A stretch of 32,313 bases of DNA from Planctomycetota bacterium (lineage in GTDB: Bacteria; Planctomycetota; UBA1135; GCA-002686595): contig JARGPD010000041.1 of NCBI GenBank assembly GCA_029212845.1, forward strand, positions 1 through 32,313, read 5' to 3'. The position numbers were made by a program, and so were the translations under genes. How positions within the stretch are numbered: position 1 is the stretch's first letter; every line of letters starts with the position of its first letter. The notes under the pieces were generated by a model. The model did not search any database and was not told the DNA's origin. It saw only the letters and a list, made by a program, of their open reading frames with translations. Below are positions 1 through 10,742 of this stretch, piece after piece.

Positions 1-882
<882 letters not shown>

Positions 883-886
<4 letters not shown>

Positions 887-1575
887 GGTAGCGGCTGCCC
901 CGCGAGGGCAGCTTGGGCCATGGCGCGGAAGCGGCTGATCGTGCCGGCGAAGTCGTCGCTACCGAAGATCGCGGAGCCGGCGACGATCATGTCGCAGCCC
1001 ATCGCGGCACAGGCCGGGATGGTGCCGGCCGCGAGGCCGCCATCCATCTCCAGGCGACCCTGGAAGCCGAGGGCGCGCAGGGCGGGCAGCTTGCCGAGGA
1101 CCTCGGGCATGAAGGACTGGCCGCCGAAGCCGGGCTCGACGCTCATGACCAGCACCAGGTCCACGTCGGCGAGGATCGGTGCGAGCACCTCAGGCGCCGT
1201 GCCAGGCTTGATCGAGACGCCGACCTGGGGCGCGCCAGCGGCGCGCAGCGCGGCCACGGCCCCGGGCAGGTCGCCGAGCACCTCGGGGGCCTCGGCGTGG
1301 AAGGTCAGCCAGTGGGCGCCAGCCTTCACGTAGTCCTTCGCGTAGCGCACCGGCTCGTCGATCATGAGGTGCACGTCGAGCGGCACCTTGGCGACCTTGT
1401 GGACGCAGCTGACCACCGGCGGGCCGATGCTGAGGTTCGGCACGAAGTGGCCGTCCATGACGTCCACGTGCAGGGCGTCGGCACCGGCGGCCTCGACGCG
1501 CTCGACCTCCTCGGCGATGCGAGTGAAGTCGCAGGCGAGCAGGGAGGGCAGGATCAGGACGTCGCTGGAGGTCAT
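883..1575 (-). CDS. rpe: Ribulose-phosphate 3-epimerase
   Basis: Interconverts ribulose 5-phosphate and xylulose 5-phosphate in the pentose phosphate pathway (or the Calvin cycle where present). The 230-residue product has the usual TIM-barrel length and motifs: LPSLLACDF at the N-terminus, HVDVMDGHFVPNLSIGP (metal and catalytic Asp), DVHLMI, MSVEPGFGGQSF (phosphate loop and catalytic Asp region nearby), EMDGG and GSAIFG. The start at ATG 1575 gives the family N-terminus. An in-frame ATG further upstream (1629) would add a Pro-rich leader read through a run of ten C residues, which I think is untranslated. No Shine-Dalgarno is seen. It lies 97 bases after pgk, and its TGA overlaps the accD ATG, so the two are probably translationally coupled. 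Confidence 0.95.
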
Positions 1576-1584
1576 GGGCGGTGC

Positions 1585-1594
1585 GGGGGGGGGG
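1585..1594 (-). repeat. Homopolymer of ten C (minus strand) just upstream of rpe
   Basis: Ten consecutive G on the plus strand, i.e. C10 on the coding strand, end 9 bases before the rpe ATG, where a ribosome binding site would be expected. Runs of this length are known to slip in replication in other bacteria. No function is shown here. Confidence 0.6.
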
Positions 1595-1672
1595 ACTGGC
1601 CGGGGGCTCAACATACCCCGCGGCTGCATCCCGATGGAAGGGGGCGCAGGGGGCGAGGCTCGAACCGTGCTC

Positions 1673-2854
1673 CTAGGCGTCCGGAAGGGAGGCGATGCCG
1701 GGCAGCTGCTTGCCTTCGAGCAGCTCGAGGGAGGCCCCGCCGCCGGTCGAGATGTGGCCCATGTCCTGCACCAGGCCGAACTGGACCGCGGCCGCGACCG
1801 AGTCCCCGCCTCCGACGACGCTGTAGCCGCTGCAGGCCGCGATCGCCCGCCCGACCGTCTCGGTGCCGGCCTGGAAGGCAGGCCACTCGAAGACCCCCAT
1901 CGGGCCGTTCCAGACCACGGTCGCGCAGTCGGCGAGGGCGGCCGAGTAGGCCTTTTGGGACTCGGGGCCGATGTCGAGGCCCATCCAGCCGTCGGGGATG
2001 TCGCCCTTTACGACGCGGGTGTTGCAGTCGGCGGAGAAGCCGTCGCCGATCACGTGGTCGGTCGGGATCAAGAGCTCGACCCCGGCCGCTTCGGCCTTGG
2101 CCTCGAGCCCGCGCACCATCTCGAGCTGGTCCTCTTGCACGAGCGAGTTGCCGACCTTGCCGCCGCGCGCGACGACGAAGGTGTAGGCCATGCCGCCGCC
2201 GATGAGGATCCGGTCGACCTTCTGGAGCAGGTTGGTGATGACGGGCAGCTTGTCGCTGATCTTGGCGCCGCCGAGCACGGCCGCGAAGGGGCGCGCCGGC
2301 GCGTCGAGCACCCGGCGGAAGGCCTCGATCTCGGCCATCAGCAGCAGACCGGCGGCCGCGGGCAGGTGCCTGGCCGGGCCGGTGACCGAAGCGTGGTCGC
2401 GGTGGCAGGCGCCGAAGGCGTCGTTGACGAACACGTCGCCGAGCCTGGCATAGGCCGCGCCGAGCTCGGGATCGCCCTGGGTCTCGCCCGCGTGGAAGCG
2501 CACGTTCTCGAGCAGCACGACCCCGTCGCTGGCGGCGACGCCGGCCTCGGCCTCGGCGCCGGCGCTGTGGTCGAGCTTGGTGACCGGAGCCCCGAGCAGC
2601 TCGCCCAGGTGGGTCGCGATCGCGTCGACGCGCAGGCTCTCGACGACCTCACCCTTGGGGCGACCGAGGTGGCACATGAGGATCGGCCGACCGCCCGCCG
2701 CCAGGACCGCCTGCACCGTGGGCAGGGCCGCGCGGATGCGGGTGTCGTCGGTGATCGCACCGTGCTCGTCGCGGGGCACGTTGAAGTCCACGCGCATCAG
2801 CACGCGCTTGCCGGTCATCTCGAGAGCCTCGAGGCCTCGCTTGTCGAGCTTCAT
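1673..2854 (-). CDS. pgk: Phosphoglycerate kinase
   Basis: Transfers phosphate from 1,3-bisphosphoglycerate to ADP in glycolysis (the reverse in gluconeogenesis or carbon fixation). At 393 residues it is normal length. Visible signatures are RVDFNVP near residue 21 (substrate-binding Asp/Asn), CHLGRPKG, the basic-patch region [24 protein letters not shown], the hinge/ATP segment [19 protein letters not shown] and [16 protein letters not shown] near the C-terminus. ATG 2854 gives the family N-terminus; the bases before it hold no obvious Shine-Dalgarno. It follows gap on the same strand, but a strong terminator lies in the 147-base gap, so it either has its own promoter or is fed by readthrough. 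rpe and accD lie downstream. Confidence 0.97.
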   Translation of the reverse strand: MKLDKRGLEALEMTGKRVLMRVDFNVPRDEHGAITDDTRIRAALPTVQAVLAAGGRPILMCHLGRPKGEVVESLRVDAIATHLGELLGAPVTKLDHSAGAEAEAGVAASDGVVLLENVRFHAGETQGDPELGAAYARLGDVFVNDAFGACHRDHASVTGPARHLPAAAGLLLMAEIEAFRRVLDAPARPFAAVLGGAKISDKLPVITNLLQKVDRILIGGGMAYTFVVARGGKVGNSLVQEDQLEMVRGLEAKAEAAGVELLIPTDHVIGDGFSADCNTRVVKGDIPDGWMGLDIGPESQKAYSAALADCATVVWNGPMGVFEWPAFQAGTETVGRAIAACSGYSVVGGGDSVAAAVQFGLVQDMGHISTGGGASLELLEGKQLPGIASLPDA

Positions 2855-2932
2855 GGGATCAGGCGGCCCGTAGGGTCTAGGCCGGGTCTCGCGGGGGTTG
2901 CGGGGGGAGTGCGGGCGCCCATCATAAACGAA

Positions 2933-2962
2933 CAGGCGGCGCTCCGGTCGGAGCGCCGCCTG
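2933..2962 (-). terminator. Intrinsic terminator after gap
   Basis: A perfect 13-bp GC-rich stem (arms 2933-2945 and 2950-2962) closes a 4-base loop and is followed on the minus strand by a T-rich stretch reading TTCGTTTATGAT. It begins 39 bases beyond the gap stop codon and lies before pgk, so it should end or reduce gap transcripts. Confidence 0.85.
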
Positions 2963-3001
2963 CTGACTTGGGTCTGGGCCGGAGCCCGGGCCGCGACCTG
3001 G

Positions 3002-4066
<1,065 letters not shown>

Positions 4067-4309
4067 GGGAGGGGGTTCCTTGTGGAGTCCTGGGGGTGGG
4101 TTGCGGCGCTCTGTGGGTGGTCGAGCGCCGGGGTTCGGAAGGCCTGGAAGAAGCGTCCCGAGCCTGTCAGGAAATCGCATTGATGCTATCCCTGTCGGCT
4201 CGGGTGCTTCGGTCCGGTGACGTCCCGATGGGAGATGTTTCCCGCAAAAACGGGCTCAGAGGGTACTCGGGCCCGCCGATTCAATCAAACGTCGAAGAGG
4301 TCGTTTCCC
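4067..4309. other. Divergent gap/tilS intergenic region
   Basis: This region should hold promoters for gap (minus) and tilS (plus). The part at about 4230-4310 is clearly less GC-rich than its surroundings. A small inverted repeat CCCG-CAAAAA-CGGG is seen near 4243-4256. I could not identify a convincing -35/-10 pair. In-frame GTG 4217 and ATG 4235 allow tilS to be extended into it. Confidence 0.4.
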
Positions 4310-5920
4310 TTGCCCCAGCCACCTGAAAGTCAACCCCGGACGCCCTCGAGCACCCGCCTGACCGGCGGCCCTGGGAGGCGTCTGACCGCCCGCTGGACCC
4401 AGCTCGCCCAGCGCCTGGACCTGGCCCACGACCAGCCCCTGCTCGTCGCCTTGTCCGGTGGCGCCGACTCGGTCCTCTTGACCCACCTCGTCGCTTCGGC
4501 CTCCCCCATCGCGGACGTCCTGGTCGTGCACGTGGACCATGGGCTGCGTGGGGACGAGGCCAGCGCCGACGCGCGCTTCTGCGAGAGCCTCTGCCGCTCG
4601 CTGGGCCTGCCCTTCGTGCTGCGCCACGCCCGGCTCGATCCCGGCGGCTCGAACATCGAGGCCCGCGCCCGCGCGGCGCGCTATCGGATCCTGCTCGACG
4701 AGGCCCGGCGCGGTCCGGTGCGCGCGATCCTCACCGGCCACCACGCGGACGACGCCCTCGAGACCCTGATGCTGCGCTGGCTGCGGGGCACCAGCCTGTC
4801 AGGCCTCTCCGGCCTGCGCGAGCGCCTGACCGTCTTCGGCCCCCAGATCGACGGGCACCATGCCGGCGACCCGCTCGAGCCGGTCACGATCCTGCGGCCC
4901 TTGATCGCCATGCGCCGCCAGGAGGTCCGCCGGGTGCTCTCCGACCGGGGGCTCTCGTGGCGCGAGGACTCGTCCAACTCCGAGGCGCGCTTCACCCGCA
5001 ATCGCCTGCGGAGCCGGCTCCTGCCGCTGATCCAAGAGCACGGCGGCGAGGACGCCCTCGCGAACCTGGAGGCCTTCTCCAGCGCCGTCGAGAGCCTCGA
5101 GGACCGGCTCGCCGCCGCCACGGCCCATGTGGTCTGGCAGCGGCCATCCTTCTCCCCCGCCTCGCGCGGCGCCCCGGCCGACCACCTCGGCGGGGAGCTA
5201 GCCCGTGCCGAGCTGATGCGCCTGCCCACCACCCTGCGGCGCCGCGCCCTCTGGCGCCTGATCGCCGAGGGCGTCGGCGCCCCGCCCAGCCGGGGCCTGC
5301 TCGACCTCGTGCTCGAGGACCTGGCCTCCGGCCGCTGCCGTCGCCACAGCCTCCCGGGCGCCTGGAGCCTGGTCCTGCGCTCGGAGCTGCTGCTGCTGCT
5401 GCCACCCACCAGCCTGGCCGGCCCCCTGCCCGAGCCGGCGCCCAGCGCCCAGTCCCTGATGCCCTGGGCCGAGGCCGAGCCGGCGCACCTGCACCTCCAG
5501 CGCGGAGGCATCGTGCGCCTGCCCGACGGACGCCGGGTCTCGGCCGAGCTCCTGCCCCCCGGCGCGACCAGCGCGATCCCCCGCGGTGCGGCCCAGGTCG
5601 CCCTGGACGCGGACCGGGTCGCTGGCCCCCTGATCGTCCGCTGGCCGGGCCACGGGGACCGCTTCCATGCCCTGGGCGCGCCCGGGAAGCGTCCCCTGCG
5701 CCGCTTCCTGGCCGACGCGGGGGTCCCCCGCGAGGAGCGCCAGCGCGTACCCCTCGTCGTCGCCGGCGGTGAGATCGTCTGGGCCGTGGGCCTGCGCCCG
5801 AGCGACCCCCAGCGGGTCACCGAGGCCACCCGGCAGCGCCTGGTCCTGACCGTTCACTCCGAGCTGCCCGCCAGCGGTGAGCCGCCCGGCGAGGACGCGC
5901 TCCTGCCCGAAGTCGGCTAG
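4310..5920 (+). CDS. tilS: tRNA(Ile)-lysidine synthetase
   Basis: Modifies C34 of the CAU anticodon of tRNA-Ile to lysidine using ATP and lysine, so that the tRNA reads AUA and is charged with isoleucine. The PP-loop ATPase motif SGGADS lies about 50 residues from the chosen start, followed by VVHVDHGLRGDEA and LTGHHADDALETLMLRWLRG, all typical of the N-terminal domain. The C-terminal part has the TilS_C pattern (RPLRRFLADAGVPREERQRVP then IVWAVG). The start is uncertain: TTG 4310 has AAGAGG spaced suitably upstream, while in-frame GTG 4217 and ATG 4235 lack a Shine-Dalgarno and would add up to 31 residues of AT-richer origin. It stands 148 bases before the yggS-like gene and may or may not be transcribed with it. 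Confidence 0.93.
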   Translation: MPQPPESQPRTPSSTRLTGGPGRRLTARWTQLAQRLDLAHDQPLLVALSGGADSVLLTHLVASASPIADVLVVHVDHGLRGDEASADARFCESLCRSLGLPFVLRHARLDPGGSNIEARARAARYRILLDEARRGPVRAILTGHHADDALETLMLRWLRGTSLSGLSGLRERLTVFGPQIDGHHAGDPLEPVTILRPLIAMRRQEVRRVLSDRGLSWREDSSNSEARFTRNRLRSRLLPLIQEHGGEDALANLEAFSSAVESLEDRLAAATAHVVWQRPSFSPASRGAPADHLGGELARAELMRLPTTLRRRALWRLIAEGVGAPPSRGLLDLVLEDLASGRCRRHSLPGAWSLVLRSELLLLLPPTSLAGPLPEPAPSAQSLMPWAEAEPAHLHLQRGGIVRLPDGRRVSAELLPPGATSAIPRGAAQVALDADRVAGPLIVRWPGHGDRFHALGAPGKRPLRRFLADAGVPREERQRVPLVVAGGEIVWAVGLRPSDPQRVTEATRQRLVLTVHSELPASGEPPGEDALLPEVG

Positions 5921-6068
5921 CCACCTTCGGCCGCCTTCCCCCGAGGACCCCAAAGCGGGCCCGCGGCGCCGGTGACTTGGCCCACCTCGGGAGGTATCCT
6001 AGGTGCCCCACCCGGCACCGCACTTGTCTTCCACGTCCTCAAGAGCCCCCGAGGCTGCTCCATCGCCC

Positions 6069-6842
6069 ATGCGCACGCGCCTCGCCGCGAACCTCGAGGG
6101 CGTGCGCGCGCGCATCGCCAAGGCAGCCATGGCCGCTGGTCGATCCCCAGAGGAGATCGAGCTCCTGGCGGTCACCAAGAGCGCCCCGGCCGAGCTCGCC
6201 GAGGGGCTCTTCCGCCTGGGGGCCACCGATCTTGGTGAGAACCGCCTGGCCGGCTTCGACGAGAAGCTGGCCCACTTCGCCGCGCTAGGCCTCACCGCAA
6301 GCGCGGGACCGGCCTGGCACTACATCGGCCACATCCAGCGCAACAAGGCCCGCCGGGTGGTCGAGCGCAGCGCTGTGATCCACTCGATCGACAGCGTCCG
6401 TCTGTACGACAACGTGGCGCGCCACGCCGACGAGCTGGGCCTGCGGCCCGGCCTCTACCTGCAGCTCAAGCTCGCGCCCGAGGACGCCAAGGGGGGTCTC
6501 GAGGCGGACGAGCTCGAGCAGCTCGCCCAGCGCGCCGCCGAGGCTTCGCGAAGAGGCGGCCCGCGCCTCCTGGGCCTGATGGGCATGGCGCCCCTGTGCC
6601 CCGGCGCAACGGAAGCCGAGCGTCGCGCCGCCGCCGCTGTGGCCTTCGAGCAGGCGGCGCGGGTCGCCGCCGCGAGTCGCGCGACCTATGACACCCCCGA
6701 TGGCCGGGCCCGGCTCTCCCTCGGCATGACCGGGGACCTCGAAGAAGCCATCGCGGCCGGGAGCACCTGCGTGCGTGTCGGCAGCGCCCTGTTCGACGGC
6801 CTCTTGCCCCCAAGGCCAACCCCGGAGCCGCCCCGTGCCTGA
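6069..6842 (+). CDS. YggS/PROSC-family PLP homeostasis protein
   Basis: Single-domain alanine-racemase-like barrel protein that binds pyridoxal phosphate and, in studied bacteria, balances B6 vitamers and amino-acid pools without a known catalytic activity. The 257-residue protein has the PLP-lysine motif LLAVTKSAP (Lys37), LGENR, WHYIGHIQRNK, LGLMGMAPL, and the phosphate-cup end LSLGMTGDLEEAI followed by TCVRVGSALFDG. ATG 6069 gives the family N-terminus; an in-frame ATG at 6003 adds a Ser/Pro-rich stretch that I discount. Its end overlaps the start of the kinase gene by 8 bases, so the two are likely co-translated. In many bacteria yggS neighbours cell-division genes; here it heads a kinase/purine cluster. 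Confidence 0.92.
   Translation: MRTRLAANLEGVRARIAKAAMAAGRSPEEIELLAVTKSAPAELAEGLFRLGATDLGENRLAGFDEKLAHFAALGLTASAGPAWHYIGHIQRNKARRVVERSAVIHSIDSVRLYDNVARHADELGLRPGLYLQLKLAPEDAKGGLEADELEQLAQRAAEASRRGGPRLLGLMGMAPLCPGATEAERRAAAAVAFEQAARVAAASRATYDTPDGRARLSLGMTGDLEEAIAAGSTCVRVGSALFDGLLPPRPTPEPPRA
6824..6827 (+). promoter_or_regulatory. Shine-Dalgarno that sets the kinase GTG start
   Basis: GGAG placed 7 bases before the GTG at 6835, inside the end of the yggS-like gene. It favours GTG 6835 over the in-frame ATG at 6775, which lies deep within the upstream gene. Confidence 0.6.
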
Positions 6843-9800
6843 GCCCCATCCCGAGTCCAAGGAGCGCGAGCGCTTCCTCGTCTGGTCCCTCGACGGCGAG
6901 GACCACCGTCGGGCTTGCCCCGAGCGCGGCTCCCTGACCCTCGGCTCGTCGCCCGGCGAGGGCCAGGTGCTGGTGCTCGACCAGCCCGGCGTGGACGCGA
7001 CCCACTGCATCATCGGCCGCACGAAGTCCGGTGGCTGGGCGATCAAGGACCTCGGCTCCCACAGTGGCACGCGCATCAACGGCGAGAAGGTCGCCGGCGC
7101 GCGCCTGCGCACGGGGGATCGGATCGAGCTCGGCACGGTCAGCCTCGAGTTCGTCGACCCTTCCGGGCCGCGCCCCAAGCCCAAGGTCGCCGCGAGCGCC
7201 AGCCGACGGCTCGGTGGCTTCCGCATCGAGGAGCGGCTCGGTCGGGGCGGCATGGGCGAGGTGCTCGCCGCCGTGCAAGAGAGCCTCGATCGCAAGGTCG
7301 CGCTCAAGCTGCTCAACCGTCGGCTCAGCGCCGACGAGGACTTCGTGCGTCGCTTTCAGGCCGAGGCCCGGGCCGCCGCCGCCCTCAATCATCCCAACGT
7401 CGTCCACGTCTACGACGTCGGCGTCGTCGACGGCCAGCACTACCTCGCCATGGAGCTGATGGCGGGCGGCACCCTCGAGGGTCGCCTCGCGAGGTCCGGT
7501 CCGATCCCGCCCGCTGAGGTCGTGACGATCCTGCAGCAGATCGCCCAGGCCCTGATCTTCGCCGAGGGCCGCGGCATCGTGCACCGCGACATCAAGCCCG
7601 ACAACCTGATGGTCGACGCGGCCGGTACGGTCAAGCTGGCCGACCTGGGCCTGGCGACGACGAGCGAGGCCGAGCACCAGGACGGCGACCAGCGCATCCT
7701 CGGCACGCCGCACTTCATGGCGCCCGAGCAGGCCCGTGGCGGCAAGGTGGACCAGCGCTCGGACCTGTACGCCCTCGGCGGGACGGCCTACCGCCTGCTC
7801 ACCGGCCACACACCCTTCGAGGGCCAGACGACCCGCGACATCCTGCGCGCCCACTTCACCGAGCCCGCCCAAGCGCCCAGTCTTCGCGTCCCCCAGGTCC
7901 CACCCGCGCTCGACGACCTCGTGCTGCGCCTGCTGGCCAAGGAGCCCGAACAGCGCTTCCAGTCCGCCCGCCAGCTGGCCGAGGCCCTCGAGGGACTCGT
8001 GGCGACGCCCGAGGCCGCAGCGGGCTCGAAGCTGCCCCTCATCGCAGGCGCCGTGGTCGCGCTGGCGGCCGCCGGCTTCTTCCTCCTCCAAGGTGGCGGC
8101 GATCCCGACGAGCCGCCCGTCGATCCGACGACCCCCGGACCCACCGACCCCCTGGTCGCGGCCGGTGACCAGGAGGGGCCGGGCGAGCTGCCCGCCATGC
8201 CGGACATCCCGCTGGTCGCCGAGGACACCCCGACCGACAACGACGCGCTGCTCGAGAACCTCGAGAAGCTGGCGCGCCAGGCCTACGGCGGGCTGACCCG
8301 CATCACCGATCCCTCCGACCGCAAGCTGGCCCTGGAGGAGCTCGCCGCTTCCTTCCCCGGCACCAGCACGGCGACCGAGGCCTTGGCCGAAGCGCTCGCC
8401 CTCGAGGAGCAGCTCGCCAGCGAAGCGGCGAGCAACGCGGCCGCCGATGCCGAGCGCAAGCTGCACCTGGCCAGCCTCGGCATGCTGGTCAAGAACGCGC
8501 CGATGCTCGCGGACGGCTCACCGGCCGAGCCCGCGGCGCTCCTGTCCCTGCTCCTGGCCCAGGAGGCTCCGGGCGACCCGGCCTTCGCGGCCGAGTTCGA
8601 GATCGCGCGTGCCGCCGAGCTGGCCAAGGTGCTCGACGCCGCCCAGGGCCACGCGCTGGCCGAGCTCGCCCAGGCCGAGTCCCAGGCCGCGGTCGGGGAC
8701 TTCGATGGCTACCAGGAGACCCTCGAGTCGCTGCTGCCCTACTTCGAGCCCGGCCCGCTGCTGGCGGCTCCCCCCGAGCTGGACCTGCCCCCGGGCCCCG
8801 GCGAGCTCCCCGACATCGGGCCGGTCGGCATCGGTGGTGGCTCCGGGAAGCCCAAGGGCCTAGAGCCCGCCGGCGGACCCGACGAGGGCGCCCCCGAAGA
8901 GCGCCTCTCCACCGGTCCCCAGCCCAGTCGCTCGGTGGCCCAAGCTCCCATCACGCCGACCGGCACGACCGCCGGACAGGTCGCGACCCCAAGGTTGATC
9001 CAGGAGGAGCTCCTGGTGCAGGCGGGCTGGGGTGAGTTCGAAGCCCTGGGCCAGCTCGCGGCCGAGCGCCTGGGCCAGCGTGCTAGTCGCGAGGCTACCT
9101 GGCGCGCCGCCCAGGCCGCCGCGGACCGCAAGGCCTTGGCCGCGGACCTCGGTCGCGGCCTGCTCGACGAGCTCCAGGCCCTCGAGCTCGACGCGGCCGC
9201 CAAGCGCCTCGAGGCCCGCGCTGCAGGCCTCCGGACCCAGGCTGCGGTCGACGCCATCGGCCGCCTCGCGCGCGAAGCGCGCCAGGCCCAGGCGTCCCTG
9301 GCCTTGCTCGTGGACGGCTTCGGCGCTGGGGACTGGCGACGCGACTCGGTCCCCGATCCCGCGGGCGGCTACGTCCAGGCCCTGGGAGTCGACACCAAGG
9401 GCATCACGGTCGATGGCAGCAGTGGCACGCGGCAGATTCCCTGGCGGTCCTATGGCTCCGACCCCCGGCTCGTGGACCTGCTCTTCAAGAACCGGCTGCG
9501 GCGCGACTACACCGCCGAGGAGAACCTCGGCATCGCCAGCCTGGCGCGCTTCGGCGCCGTGCTCGCCGCCATCGGTGAGGCCGATGCCGTCTTGCTGCCC
9601 TCCGTGCGCGAGCGCTTCGGCCCGTCCGACCGCGAGCAACTGCTCGAGCAGTACGAGCTGGCCGCCAGCTGGTGCACCGCGCCCGAAGCCCTGGCCGCCG
9701 ACTCGCGCGAGGTGGCTGCCGCGGCGGCCCTGGCCGGCGCGATCGAGGCCCGGGTCGCCGACGACCCCAGCACGGCCGCAGCCCTCCTCGGCGACCTGCT

Positions 9801-9870
9801 CGACGAGCACCGTCACAGCCTCTTGGTGTTGCTGCTCTCCGACGGGCGCGGCCCGGGAACGACCGAATGA
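6835..9870 (+). CDS. FHA-domain membrane Ser/Thr protein kinase with large extracytoplasmic region
   Basis: Hanks-type Ser/Thr kinase of 1011 residues. Residues 12-107 form an FHA-like domain (KDLGSHSGTRINGEK, then LRTGDRIELG). The kinase domain spans about 129-388: glycine loop GRGGMGEV, Lys158 in VALKLL, HRDIKPDN at 250-257, the metal motif as DLG (270-272) instead of DFG, and APE at 296-298. One membrane helix follows at about 399-418. The last 590 residues are mostly Ala/Glu-rich and helical with a Pro/Gly-rich linker near 640-690, predicted outside the cytoplasm; I recognise no family there. In the FHA part the usual Gly-Arg is Gly-Ser and the Ser of SxxH is Asp, so classical phosphothreonine binding may be weakened. 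GTG start with GGAG 7 bases upstream. Its TGA overlaps the next ATG. Targets are unknown. Confidence 0.92.
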   Translation: MPEPHPESKERERFLVWSLDGEDHRRACPERGSLTLGSSPGEGQVLVLDQPGVDATHCIIGRTKSGGWAIKDLGSHSGTRINGEKVAGARLRTGDRIELGTVSLEFVDPSGPRPKPKVAASASRRLGGFRIEERLGRGGMGEVLAAVQESLDRKVALKLLNRRLSADEDFVRRFQAEARAAAALNHPNVVHVYDVGVVDGQHYLAMELMAGGTLEGRLARSGPIPPAEVVTILQQIAQALIFAEGRGIVHRDIKPDNLMVDAAGTVKLADLGLATTSEAEHQDGDQRILGTPHFMAPEQARGGKVDQRSDLYALGGTAYRLLTGHTPFEGQTTRDILRAHFTEPAQAPSLRVPQVPPALDDLVLRLLAKEPEQRFQSARQLAEALEGLVATPEAAAGSKLPLIAGAVVALAAAGFFLLQGGGDPDEPPVDPTTPGPTDPLVAAGDQEGPGELPAMPDIPLVAEDTPTDNDALLENLEKLARQAYGGLTRITDPSDRKLALEELAASFPGTSTATEALAEALALEEQLASEAASNAAADAERKLHLASLGMLVKNAPMLADGSPAEPAALLSLLLAQEAPGDPAFAAEFEIARAAELAKVLDAAQGHALAELAQAESQAAVGDFDGYQETLESLLPYFEPGPLLAAPPELDLPPGPGELPDIGPVGIGGGSGKPKGLEPAGGPDEGAPEERLSTGPQPSRSVAQAPITPTGTTAGQVATPRLIQEELLVQAGWGEFEALGQLAAERLGQRASREATWRAAQAAADRKALAADLGRGLLDELQALELDAAAKRLEARAAGLRTQAAVDAIGRLAREARQAQASLALLVDGFGAGDWRRDSVPDPAGGYVQALGVDTKGITVDGSSGTRQIPWRSYGSDPRLVDLLFKNRLRRDYTAEENLGIASLARFGAVLAAIGEADAVLLPSVRERFGPSDREQLLEQYELAASWCTAPEALAADSREVAAAAALAGAIEARVADDPSTAAALLGDLLDEHRHSLLVLLLSDGRGPGTTE

Positions 9871-10739
9871 AGCCCTGTCCCCTTGACGTGGCCGTGCTCG
9901 CGGCCGTCGACGGCCTGCGCACCCGCGAGGTTCCGGCGCCGAACGTGCTGCTGCTGGCGGGCACCGGCCTCGGCAGCCTCCCCGAGCGCTTCTCCTACCA
10001 CCATGGCCCCACCACCGCCGTGGACTTGGACGGGCTGGATGGCCTGCCCGCACCCTGGTCGAGCCAGGTCCTGCACCACGGCTCCCTGGCCACCGAGCAC
10101 GGTCCGGCCGTGGTCTGGATGCTCGAGGACCAGGCCCTCGACGCGCCCCAGCAGCAAGGCGAGGTGCCCTGGGAGCGAGGCTTCGCCTGCTGGCTCGCGG
10201 CCAAGGCCGGCGCCACGGTCCTCTTGCACAGCTCGGCCGGCGGGACCCTGAGCGCGGGCTCGCACCAGCCCGGTGACCTCGCGCTCGTGCGCGACCACCT
10301 CAACCTGACCGGATCCAGCCCCCTGCTCGGGCTCGGTGGCAGCAAGCTGGGGCCCCTGTTCCCCGACGTCTCCCGCTTGCACCTCGAGTGCCTGCGCGCC
10401 GAGATCGCCGAGCTCGCCGCCGGCCGAGGGCTCACCGTGGCCGAGGCCATCGTGGCCGCCACCGCTCCGGCCTCCCTGCCGTCCCCAGCCGAGCGCGAGT
10501 GGTTCGCCCGGGCCGGGGCCGACCTCTGGGTCCAGGGCGTGGCCGCGCCCTACCTGGCCTGCGCCCACGCGGGCCTGGGCATCGTCTCCCTCGTCGCGGT
10601 CACCGGCTCCGAGGCCGCGTCGGCGGACGTGCAGGCGATCCTGACCGCGACCGCCGCGGCGGCCCCGGGGCTCGAAGAGCTGCTGCTCGAGTCGCTCGCC
10701 CTCGCTGCCAACGCGGCGACCCGCCCGGACCGCGACTGA
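9867..10739 (+). CDS. Divergent purine nucleoside phosphorylase-fold protein, probably altered active site
   Basis: This 290-residue protein matches the PNP/MTAP family in outline: LLLAGTGLGSLPERF (residues 28-42), SSAGGTLSAG (122-131), PGDLALVRDHLNLTGSSPLLG (phosphorolysis-family block) and PSPAEREWFARAGADLW. Family enzymes cleave purine nucleosides with phosphate. Compared by hand with human PNP from memory, most catalytic positions are changed: R84, H86 and Y88 fall on Gln89, Leu91 and Ala93; E201 on Pro205; M219/S220 on Gln223/Gly224; N243 on Gly247. It may have another substrate or be non-catalytic. ATG 9867 overlaps the kinase stop (ATGA), and purN follows after 3 bases, so the genes are tightly coupled. 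Fold assignment is firm, activity is not. Confidence 0.75.
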   Translation: MKPCPLDVAVLAAVDGLRTREVPAPNVLLLAGTGLGSLPERFSYHHGPTTAVDLDGLDGLPAPWSSQVLHHGSLATEHGPAVVWMLEDQALDAPQQQGEVPWERGFACWLAAKAGATVLLHSSAGGTLSAGSHQPGDLALVRDHLNLTGSSPLLGLGGSKLGPLFPDVSRLHLECLRAEIAELAAGRGLTVAEAIVAATAPASLPSPAEREWFARAGADLWVQGVAAPYLACAHAGLGIVSLVAVTGSEAASADVQAILTATAAAAPGLEELLLESLALAANAATRPDRD

Positions 10740-10742
10740 GCC

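Noticed and set aside
1657-1666. GGTTCGAGCC on the minus strand, resembling a tRNA T-loop
   Set aside because: The flanking bases do not form a T-stem and no acceptor or anticodon arm is found; it overlaps the end of the pgk region.
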